Shown here one piece after another: positions 13,198 to 22,848 of a stretch of 64,000 nucleotides of DNA (position 1 is the stretch's first letter; each line of letters opens with the position of its first letter). Location: positions 556,820-620,819 of the forward strand of contig OZ012693.1 in NCBI GenBank assembly GCA_963942565.1. The letters are read 5' to 3'. The translations under genes were made by a program, and so were the position numbers. The notes under the pieces were generated by a model. It was not told the DNA's origin and did no database searches. It was given only the letters and a program-made list of their open reading frames with translations. The DNA comes from Maea johnstoni. Taxonomy: Eukaryota; Annelida; Polychaeta; Spionida; Magelonidae.

Positions 13198-15530
13198 CAA
13201 TGGGTGCTACGAGATGCCATGGACGCTAAACTGGAAAGAGACTGCGCTGTGACAGTGGGTGCTACGAATTGCCATGGACGCTAAACTGGAAAGAGACTGC
13301 GCTGTGACAGTGGGTGCTACGAAATGCCATGGACGCTAAACTGGAAAGAGACTGCGCTGTGACAGTGGGTGCTACGAAATGCCATGGACGCTAAACTGGA
13401 AAGAGACTGCACTGTGAGAGTGCCTGATCATATCTAAGAGCGCTCGCAGCATTATGGCTACTAGAAATGCCATGGACCTAACACTGTGACAATGGGTGCT
13501 ACAAAATGCCATGGACGTTACACTGGAAAGAGACTGCACTGTGACAATAGGTACTGCGAGATGCCATGGACGTTACACTGGAAAGAGACTGCACTGTGAC
13601 AATGGGTACTACGGAATGCCATGGATGTTACACTGGAAAGAGACTGCACTGTGACAATGGGTGCTACGAGATGCCATGGACGTTACACTGGAAAGAGACT
13701 GCGCTGTGACAATGGGTACTACGAGATGCCATGGACATTACACTGGAAAGAGACTGCACTGTGACAATGGGTACTATGAAATGCCATGGACGTAAAGTTG
13801 TTACACTGGAAAGAGACTGCACTGTGACAATGGGTACTACGAGATGCCATGGACGCTACACTGGAAAGAGACTGCACTGTGACAATGGGTACTACAGAAT
13901 GCCATGGACGTTACACTGGAAAGAGACTGCACTGTGACAATGGGTACTACGGAATGCCATGGACGTTACACTGGAAAGAGACTGCACTGTGACAATGGGT
14001 ACTACGAGATGCCATGGACATTACACTGGAAAGAGACTGCACTGTGACAATGGGTGCTACGGAATGCCATGGACGTTACACTGGAAAGAGACTGCGCTGT
14101 GACAATGGGTGCTACGAGATGCCATGGATGTAACACTGGAAAGAGACTGCGCTGTGACAATGGGTACTACGAGATGCCATGGACGTTACACTGGAAAGAG
14201 ACTGCACTGTGACAATGGGTACTATGAAATGCCATGGACGTTACACTGGAAAGAGACTGCACTGTGACAATGGGTACTACGAGATGCCATGGACATTACA
14301 CTGGAAAGAGACTGCACTGTGACAATGGGTACTACGGAATGCCATGGACGTTACACTGGAAAGAGACTGCGCTGTGACAATGGGTGCTACGAGATGCCAT
14401 GGATGTTACACTGGAAAGAGACTGCGCTGTGACAATGGGTACTACGAGATGCCATGGACGTTACACTGGAAAGAGACTGCACTGTGACAATGGGTACTAT
14501 GAAATGCCATGGACGTAAAGTTGTTACACTGGAAAGAGACTGCACTGTGACAATGGGTACTACGAGATGCCATGGACATTACACTGGAAAGAGACTGCAC
14601 TGTGACAATGGGTACTACGAGATTTCATGGATGTTACACTGGAAAGAGACTGCACTGTGACAATGGGTACTACGAGATGCCATGGATGTTACACTGGAAA
14701 GAGACTGCACTGTGACAATGGGTACTACGAGATGCCATGGATGTTACACTGGAAAGAGACTGCACTGTGACAATGGGTACTACGGAATGCCATGGACGTT
14801 ACACTGGAAAGAGACTGCACTGTGACAATGGGTACTACGAGATGCCATGGATGTTACACTGGAAAGAGACTGCACTGTGACAATGGGTACTACAAAATGC
14901 CATGGACGTTACACTGGAAAGAGACTGCACTGCGACAATTGGTACTACAAAATGCCATGGACGTTACACTGGAAAGAGACTGCACTGTGACAATGGGTAC
15001 TACGGAATGCCATGGATGTTACACTGGAAAGAGACTGCGCTGTGACAATGGGTGCTACAAAATGCCATGGACGTTACACTGGAAAGAGACTGCACTGTGA
15101 CAATAGGTACTACGGAATGCCATGGATGTTACACTGGAAAGAGACTGCACTGTGACAATGGGTGCTACGAGATGCCATGGACGTTACACTGGAAAGAGAC
15201 TGCGCTGTGACAATGGGTGCTACAAAATGCCATGGACGTTACACTGGAAAGAGACTGCACTGTGACAATGGGTACTGCGAGATGCCATGGACGTTACACT
15301 GGAAAGAGACTGCACTGTGACAATGGGTACTACGAAATGCCATGGACGTTACACTGGAAAGAGACTGCACTGTGACAATGGTTACTACAAGATGCCATGG
15401 ACGTTACACTGGAAAGAGACTGCACTGTGACAATGGGTACTACGAGATTTCATGGATGTTACACTGGAAAGGGACTGCGCTGTGACAATAGGTGCTACGA
15501 AATGCCATGGACGTTACACTGATGTTACAC
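13142..15530 (+). repeat. 55-bp minisatellite seeded by the end of a coding exon
   Basis: About 42 tandem copies of a 55-bp unit (ACGAGATGCCATGGACG...CTGGAAAGAGACTGC). The first copy is the genuine 3' end of the preceding coding exon, including its stop. The first five units keep CTAAACTGG and the later ones carry TTACACTGG, so the array grew in stages. A block around 13731-13937 is repeated around 14454-14660 (about 723 bp apart), including a rare unit with an inserted TAAAGTTG, which points to segmental amplification. 55 is not a multiple of three, so frames rotate from unit to unit. Confidence 0.97.
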
Positions 15531-16588
15531 GTTAGATGAATCAGACCTCCTAGGCATTGGTTATTTCATCACAACTGCATAGGAAGGCCTTAATGGTCAT
15601 TGTAGTATGCAGAAATACAGTTCAGTGCGTTATGCTATGGATAGGCCAAGGTGCCAAATATTTTACCAACCCCGACAATTTTAGCTAGCACTGAAACAAT
15701 TAGATACAGGGGATATCAAAAATATCTGAAATTAATAGCATAGCAGGGCCAGATGACCAGATTTTTAACTAGCCCTGAATTAATTTCACCAGCCCCAGGC
15801 AACAACGCCACATTCGGTGATTCCACTATGCAGTCTTCATTCTCACCACTCATAGACCACAAGTGTTTGTATTGCTTAAATTGTGTCATCCATTTCTCCA
15901 CATTGTGTAACTCAAGTTCCTTCAGATATCTGTCTAATGTTCATATTTCATTACCATTGTATCTTCATACACATCACAGCCAGGAACAGGTGATACTGTC
16001 TGAGAGGGACTCTGAGTGTGTGTGGTTTATTAGATTTTATACAAAATCATTTTTCTGTAAATATACTCCATTGCTTTAGTCATTGCCAGTAACTTTTATA
16101 TCATATTTTCTATCTGGTACCAGAAGTGAGGCAGACATTACTTTTTTAAAGACAGGTGGGTTCAACAACATCAGTGAATTGAAAAATATCAAACTATGGT
16201 GAATTATTAATTAATTATCATTGGTAATATTATTAATTTGAGAAGTTTTATCTACCACCTAGCAGGATTCTGATGAAAGATGCCGAGCTCTGTTTTACAT
16301 ATGCAGTTATCACCCTGGATGAAACATTGCAAAATGGGAAAATATAATAAATGAGACATTTACCAGAACTATCATTGCAACATTTGATAACATTCCTAAC
16401 GTTATTTAAATTCCAAAAGGTCAGAAAAAGATTCATTTAAATGTCCTTTGAAGCTGATTATAATGTACATACAATTGTGATTTGTGATAAACTTTCATAG
16501 AAATGCTTTGTTGGTCGTTTTTTACTTTTACCTCAACTGGATCCAAGAAGGGTGCAGAAGATATGCAGGCCTACCCACTGACATAGTA
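15531..16588. other. Intergenic stretch
   Basis: No gene recognised. A short ACTAGCCCTGAA piece near 15770 resembles fragments at 19590 and 36860 (GACTAGCCCTAC family). Confidence 0.4.
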
Positions 16589-16590
16589 TA

Positions 16591-16765
16591 CAGGTGAACT
16601 TGGATATGACAGACTCAATGGGACCAGGAAAATTGGTCCGTCATAGGCAAAATCTGTCGTATACATATGACGAATACTTGATATGCATCAGACTGGGACC
16701 AAGCATATCGTCCGTCATATGCAAAAATCCATCGTACAGTGGTCCGTCATATCCAAGTTCACCTG
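16591..16765. mobile_element. 175-bp MITE with TA target duplication
   Basis: Terminal inverted repeats CAGGTGAACTTGGATATGAC flank a short core and are bordered by TA (16589-16590 and 16766-16767). CAGGT ends with a TA duplication fit the Tc1/mariner-pogo group; the assignment is inference. Confidence 0.85.
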
Positions 16766-17081
16766 TATTATGCCATATGGTATTACCATTATCACCGCTT
16801 TGCCATAATAAAGGTAATGGGTTTACAGAATGGGTTGCATTTACAGCGAGAGGACTCTTAAGTTGACATGTCTTCCTATTTTCGTTATTAATTGGTGAAA
16901 TAAACCCTTCTGCCATTTGCATCTGGCATTTACATGTGGTCAGGTTACTTCAAGCATAAAATATATGCCGTCAGGAATTGAAGGAACAGCCTTTAGTCAT
17001 TAACACATGTTCTGTTAACTTCATAAGCATATCCGAAGAGAGGGTGTTATGCCTATCAAGAAAAGCCACTTTCAGCCAGGG

Positions 17082-17165
17082 TCTTAGCCGGGATTTAGAA
17101 ACTTGGTGTTCTAAATTGGCAGTTAAACAATAAAAGATTGGTGTCAGCTGGCCACCAAAAACCTT
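17082..17165 (+). mobile_element. hAT-type MITE (family B) fragment
   Basis: AGGGTCTTAGCCGGGATTTAGAAACTTGGTG matches the left end of the family B elements at 28400 and 37094; the remainder is missing. Confidence 0.7.
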
Positions 17166-17250
17166 TCAATATATGAGTTCCCACTCTATAAGTCTTTGAG
17201 ATCACACATTTCATTGTATGAAATATCTATACTCTCATAACTCACCATCT

Positions 17251-17442
17251 TTAACCCTTCCAATGCTAAGGCTACTTTCATAGAAAGCCCAAGGACTGAA
17301 ACAGTTCTGAAAACCATCGAAACCCTGTCATGTTGGTATTCATTGGATAGCTCTCGTTGAGTACTCACATGCCAGGGTCTCAGACTTTTTTTAGTTTTTT
17401 TTGCATCATCTTGTATTGGCAAAATGAGCCACCAGGGATTAA
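17251..17442 (-). mobile_element. TTAA-flanked MITE (family A), reverse copy
   Basis: TTAACCCTTCCAATGCTAAGG at the left and GCCACCAGGGATTAA at the right. Confidence 0.87.
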
Positions 17443-17559
17443 AATGGAATGACCCAAATACCACGCTGAGGAACAAAGAAGCTCAAGCTCAAATTTCATA
17501 CCTTAAAATTTATTAGAAGAATATATACAAATACATATTTACAAGCATTGGCATTTTCG

Positions 17560-17700
17560 TTGCATTTAAAGACAGCAATGAATTTTAATTCTAAACATTT
17601 GTTGATACTTGAATTTCAATTCTAAACACTTATTGATACTTGAATTTAAATTCTAAACACATGTTGATATTTGAATTTCTATTCTAAACACTCGCTGATC
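17560..17700. repeat. 43-bp minisatellite, about 3.5 copies
   Basis: Unit GAATTT(C/A)AATTCTAAACA... ending TTGATACTT repeats about every 43 bp just downstream of the MZT1 stop, so it may lie in the 3' untranslated region. Confidence 0.85.
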
Positions 17701-17850
17701 ACCAGGTGTCACTTCTGTATGAATCTTCTTCCTTGTTGGCATCAGGAGATGGCCGTTTGTTTAAATAAGTTCAACTACATGTTCATGCAGTCTTTGATTG
17801 AGTCATTGTAGCCTTTAGGAAAATCCTGGTCTTCTAAAGAGTATCACGCC

Positions 17851-20800
17851 TCAACTCTCTCCCGTTGAATCAGAGGCCTACAAAAAGATATCAAGAAAAC
17901 AAATCAAGCACAACACAGTGGAATACATTTCTTCAACGACAAAAATACCAGAACTATTGAATAAGAAAGACCTGTTGGTAGCATTCTTAGACAGCAACTA
18001 TCTAGGATACCTTCATCAATATCATTTAATAGAAGTACTGAGTGTAAGAGAATCATTCAAAAAAGGTGTGTTTCATTTCGGAATTCCTCAAATTAAAAGT
18101 ATCATAGCTTACTGTAGATAAAACAGTAAAGATATTTTATAGTAGTAACCCTTAGTTGTGCAGCTTCTGGAAGAAATGGCCATGCCCAAGGGCTTAGCAG
18201 TGTAATATGGACATCCAAACCTCTGAATCTCAAACCTCAGATAACCAAAAGTTTTAGTCATGCTTATCATTATGTGAAGAAACTCTTAATTTTCTCAATT
18301 AATAAATTCAGATCTATGTTTGTTACCTGAACATAATCTGTATCCCTTGAAAAATACAACACCAAATAGTTTAATGACCTCCCATTTTGGACACAGAGTT
18401 TTAAAATCCAGGCTGATGCCACTCTCTTACTGGACACCAAACAATCCTAGATCTACACAATCTTTTTTCAGATCATCAGAATTAAGTCTTGCGATCATTA
18501 AAACAAAAGTACAATCATTTTTGATTATGTTTTCGGCTCACATGGTCAATGTTTCCATTCCAAAGAGGCCATATTTACCATGAAAGCCATGCATAAAAGT
18601 AAAAGATTATTGTAATAAACATGAAGAGTTCCTGACCATTTATCATTCAAAATTTAGGGGTAATCAGCCTTATATGAGACGCTGGCAAGTAGGCATATTA
18701 ACATTGAAAATAATCTATCGATCAAAACTTTGGATGATTAATTGAGCTGAAAGTTACCACCCTTTTCCAGCACTATCTAACAGTGTGTCATTCCACAGAA
18801 TTTAAACAACCCCGTTCGTTGACTCTGCTCCAGGGGCTTAGCCGCAATGCGTCCAGCGTGTCATTTGGACACGCAGAACACTGTTTTTTGACAGTTTGGA
18901 CACCCAAAAGTTTATGTCAGAATTTGTTGAAGATGACTTTTCTTAGAAGATAGAAGATGTAGAAGCTGTAGTGTCACTTTTATAAGACACACAAAGCAGT
19001 ATCTGGCCTAAAAAAGCAAAATCTGTAAAAGTATAGGGTCTATCTTATTAGTAGTATGTATTATGTACCACACTTTGGACACGCAAAAGTCTATGAAACC
19101 TCTATTTGGACACCCTGTTTCCAAATATCGGCTAAGACCCTGCTCTGCTCTTGAAAGAAAAATCCAGAATTTTCAAGAACACACCATGACTGAATGTACA
19201 GAAATCTCAGTTTGTTGTGGTGAATGAGGAGTGGACTTTGAACGTGCATAAAATCATCATCATCACAGGTCCAGATGCCACCGTTTAATGAATGGTGTGT
19301 TTACCTGTAACGCTGCTGATTCTCTGCGCAGTTCCTGTATGACCATGGCCAGAGCCTCTGGGTTGACTCCACTCTCACACAGACGCACACACACTGACAA
19401 TGTCTCGGCATCAAGCCCTGTGTTGAGAAGCTTAGATACATCTAGCAGAGCTGAAAATGGATAATTACAAGAACATTATTATGTTGCACAGTTACACCGT
19501 ATGCCAAGAAATAATACTGGGGTATACAGGGTCCGACAATAACCAAAACATGATACAAACCTGTAGGGCTAGTACCACCTGGAATGTACTAGTCCTACTA
19601 CAACCTTCACTAGCCCTGCCCCACAATCAAAATAATTATTAGCGAGCGAAGATCGGAAAGGCGGCAGGCCTTTCGCGAAGCCTCGCAGTAAGTCAATTTT
19701 GCGTGAGTGTATATGACGTCACTATAAGAAATACATACAGGGACCCAGAAAGTCGTCGTGAGTCAACAATCATCCCTCGTGCGGCCGACTTCCGCTGTGG
19801 GAGGTAGTTTAAGTAGGTTAAGTAACGACCGACTGCATTGGTCGACAATGACGTAATGTACAGTACAAAAACAAGAAAGCCTCCCATTGGACGAAATGTA
19901 TGAATGAACGTGCGTGAATGAAAGTGGATTGTTGCGGGTGCTGCCACTGAATTTCTCGCCTGTCCGTGGGTCAATTCTAATGCAGTTACTGTTTAGATCG
20001 TTAGAATCGCCAGAATTCATTCTACTGGCCGTTGAATTATCTTTAAAATCGGCCCGCTTCCTGGCCATGCCACGCCGTGGCCGCTACTATAACAAACTCA
20101 ATTTCTCGCCTGTCCGTGGGTCGATTTTAATGCGATTTAGATTGTTAGAACCGTCAGAATTCATTCTACTGGCCATTGAATTCTCTTAATAATCTGTTGC
20201 CAAATGTATATTTTGTGACAGTTTGAAATCATAATAATTTGTATGTCATTAATTTTCTGTCAATCAATGCTGTCTTTTGGTCAGAACAGAGACATTGATC
20301 AAACATTGTATACAAATTATTACAATTTCAAACTGTTGCAAAATATACATTTCGCAACCGATTTTAAAGAGAATTCAATGGCCAGTAGAATGAATTCTGG
20401 CGGTTCTAACGATCTAAACTGCATAAAAATTGACCCATCAGGCACCAACATAATTTTCAGAACTAACTTGCCATGCCAGGCAAGTAGTAAATGATTTTGA
20501 CTTGCCCGACATAATTTTTGACTTGCTCGAAGTAAGATATAACATATGCTAGAAAGGCATGTATTGTTTATTAAGTATTTAAAGATTTGAAAACCATTTT
20601 CTTTTCAGTTTGGTTGCAAATGTATGCATAGCTCAGGATATCTGGGCCATTTACTAAAAAAAATGCGTTTAGTGTTCAGAAAATCAGCTTGCCCATTCGG
20701 GCAAGTGAAAACTGAAATGTACTTGCCGGAAAGTCCTTTTTTCAAAAATTCACTTGCCGGGGCAAGCGGGCTAGTACTTATGTCGGTGCCTGCCCATGGA

Positions 20801-21483
20801 CAGTTTTAACATGGATATAGTAGCGGCCACGGCGTGGCAGTTCCCACAACAATGCACGTTCATTCATGCATGTGAATCATTTCACGTTTCATCCAATGAC
20901 AGCGGTTTTGTTATATTGTGTCATTGCCGACCAATCAAAACGGTACATACAAACTACATACAAAGACGGAAGTCAGCCGCACATGGTGTCACAACGCCTT
21001 TCTGGGTCCCTGTATGGATTTCTTGATGATGTCATACACTCATGCTCTATTGCATTTCTGAGAGGCTTCGCGAAAGCCCTGCGGCCTTTCCGAGCTCTGC
21101 TCCACCACCACTAATGGGTGTGAAGGTGTGTCTCTCCCGACCTATAGATGGCACCACATGTTTTAGAAGTAGCAGTTAGAAACTCATGTGTTATCAAAAC
21201 AGCTCTTGTGCAAGTAGTGTGTCCCCCTTGAGGATTAATACAGAACTAAACTATGGAAAACACTGTGGTAGTGAGCGATAATCAGGGTTTTAGTAATTTG
21301 GGAGTTTTAAATCCGTACGAGACATTTCACTGAGTCAACAAAATTAGATCAAAATAGCTGCACCGCGTGCAGGTTAACAAGTTTTCGCTGATTTACCCTG
21401 TCCTGATATACGAAAGAGGCCCATATGTACTTACTGTCCATAGTTTGTCTGGCAGAGGCAACTTTCGCGCTTGTGTCGGCCAT
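17851..21483 (-). CDS. MZT1: MZT1, mitotic-spindle organizing protein 1
   Basis: Three exons on the minus strand: 21483-21435, 19450-19305 and 17877-17851 (all GT-AG; phases 1 and 0), giving 73 residues against about 82 in human. MZT1/MOZART1 binds the N-termini of gamma-tubulin complex proteins and helps recruit gamma-tubulin ring complexes to centrosomes. The read protein contains [20 protein letters not shown] followed by [19 protein letters not shown], matching the helical core of the human protein almost residue for residue. The alanine-rich vertebrate N-terminus is reduced to [10 protein letters not shown]. Exon 3 encodes only ASDSTGES before TGA, so it is assigned by its acceptor (TTTTTGTAG), phase and position; it is less certain than exons 1-2. 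A reverse-strand AATAAA lies at 17514-17509. Intron 1 holds a 1.5 kb fold-back element; intron 2 holds an hAT MITE. Confidence 0.93.
18831..19142 (+). mobile_element. hAT-type MITE (family B) with 8-bp TSD
   Basis: TIR CAGGGGCTTAGCC at the left, GGCTAAGACCCTG at the right; direct flanks CTCTGCTC at 18823-18830 and 19143-19150. 312 bp, no coding. About 97 percent identical by eye to the copy at 25924-26235. Confidence 0.93.
19638..21117. mobile_element. 1.5 kb fold-back element in MZT1 intron 1
   Basis: The first ~240 bp (CGGAAAGGCGGCAGGCCTTTCGCG...CAGGGACCCAGAAAG) recur in reverse at 20810-21117 (CTTTCTGGGTCCCTG...CGCGAAAGCCCTGCGGCC). A second inner pair of arms (around 19930-20190 against 20350-20460) carries ATTTCTCGCCTGTCCGTGGGT and its complement, so several arms nest. 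A further element (20439-20790) is inserted in the right half. Target duplication unclear. Confidence 0.85.
20445..20795. mobile_element. MITE nested inside the fold-back element
   Basis: TIRs CAGGCACCAACATAA and TTATGTCGGTGCCTG enclose repeats rich in GACTTGCCCG / CGGGCAAGT. The flanks share CCCAT, consistent with a short 5-bp target duplication of the host arm sequence. Boundaries approximate. Confidence 0.7.
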
Positions 21484-21505
21484 GTTGACCGGCTCCCGTG
21501 TTTTC

Positions 21506-21713
21506 ATTGGTCAAAAAATATACATTTATATTCATTCGGCGCAACTGAAAGATGTTTGACAAAATTGATCGAAATCAAAATCAACAATTTATATGATAAT
21601 CGTATCGACTATGTACTTTATAGTAGTTACATTCGCATATTGAGCATTTTATTTGAAGTGCGGGATCATGGTTTGTTGTGATTGGTTCGATTGGAACGAG
21701 GCGGCCATTCGAA
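21506..21713. promoter_or_regulatory. Putative bidirectional MZT1/BORA promoter with CCAAT boxes
   Basis: Between the two divergent genes lie ATTGG (reverse CCAAT) motifs at 21506-21510, 21681-21685 and 21690-21694. There is also TTTGAA at 21652-21657 and GGCGG-CCA-TTCGAA at 21700-21713, close to a CDE/CHR cell-cycle arrangement except for 3 rather than 4 spacer bases. Paired CCAAT boxes plus CHR motifs are typical of G2/M genes bound by NF-Y and the DREAM/MuvB complex. The motifs are seen; their function is inferred. BORA probably has an untranslated first exon here, because its coding exon 1 is preceded by an acceptor (TTTTTTATCTGCAG, ending near 22786). Confidence 0.45.
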
Positions 21714-21955
21714 ATTAAAAATAGGGGATGTTGTGAGGAGGCAAAAAGTTTGTATCTTCATTTATCTTTCAATTTGAAGCAAAAGCAGTGAGAGAAATAG
21801 TGTTCAATGAAAATATTAAAGGTATACTCATAGAATATGAAATAACTTGAGATTTCTGGTGTAGAATCTCACAAGCTTCTTTGAATTTGACTTCATAACA
21901 TGTTCGAAATGTGGAGATGTGTTTGTAGAAATGGTACAGAAATCAGCTGTGTACA

Positions 21956-22088
21956 TAGTTCGAGCAACTCTAACTGTGGCATAGGCCGTTGCTTTCTATA
22001 TTATGTTCTATTGGGCCTAATCAGAGGCCAAATTAGAACATCATATAGAAAGCAACGGCCTATACCACAGTTAGAGTTGCTCGAACTA
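21956..22088. mobile_element. 133-bp hairpin MITE with 9-bp TSD
   Basis: Near-perfect arms of about 55 bp starting TAGTTCGAGCAACTCTAACT; loop around 22005-22030. Direct flanks CTGTGTACA at 21947-21955 and 22089-22097 form a perfect 9-bp duplication, like the 1.33 kb element at 7366. Lies between MZT1 and BORA. Confidence 0.92.
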
Positions 22089-22848
22089 CTGTGTACATAC
22101 CAGTAGGCTTGTGTACAAAGTCATCTGTTCACAGCTTTGATGAAATATAATCATGCCTTGTAACTAGGGTTACATGCCATAATAAGAATTAGAGACTGGA
22201 ACCTGTGAATTCCTCAAACCCATCATCCTGCTCAAGACTCTTCCATAGATCTTTTTAAAAACATGGAGGCATGTGAAAATATTATACCACTATTCAGAGC
22301 ATCTAAAAGGACAAAGTATCTCATAGAAATTCATACCACTGAGAAATTATTTTTGATGATGCTTATGATATAGGGCCTTTTAGATATGGCATGAAAATTA
22401 TTAGGGTGCGAGATAAGCAAAACATCAAGCAATTTTAAAAATTGAAAACTAAAAGAATATGTGTATAGATACTGATGTACACGTCACCATAAAAATCAGT
22501 GCCTCAATCCTAAATATATTTAAATCATACACTAGAAATTAATACAACAGCACAAAACGTTTCTATTTGAACATCAGGTAAATAGATATTGCTCCTGAAC
22601 TTGAGACATGACAACTTTCAGTTAGTGTTTTTTTTAAATATAAATCTGTTCCGTACAATCTAAACTAGACAACAACTGTCTGTTTGTAAACAATCATACT
22701 GTCATTCTTTGAGAATGATAATTATCTCTTGTACATTATATATCGATATGTAGGTGATAGGTTTTTCTGTTGTTTTTTATCTGCAGACTACTAAAGAGTT
22801 ATGTGCTGAATCCAGTTGTCTACAGTGGAAAAATCAGGCTTGCACAGA

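Noticed and set aside
13731-15100. Open frames such as MDVTLERDCTVTMGT... in the 55-bp array
   Set aside because: The unit is not a multiple of three and the frames change from unit to unit; they mirror the array and do not form a conserved repeat protein.
16594-16922. Open frames on both strands around 16.6-16.9 kb
   Set aside because: They overlap the inverted ends of the TA-flanked MITE; frame openness on both strands follows from the inverted repeat.
21956-22088. MicroRNA precursor
   Set aside because: The arms are nearly perfect over ~55 bp and the element has a 9-bp target duplication, so a MITE is the simpler explanation.
22816-22848. Longer N-terminus of BORA starting at TTG (MSTVEKSGLHR)
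   Set aside because: TTG is not a normal start in animals; an in-frame TGA at 22807 precedes it and ATG 22849 is the first start codon.
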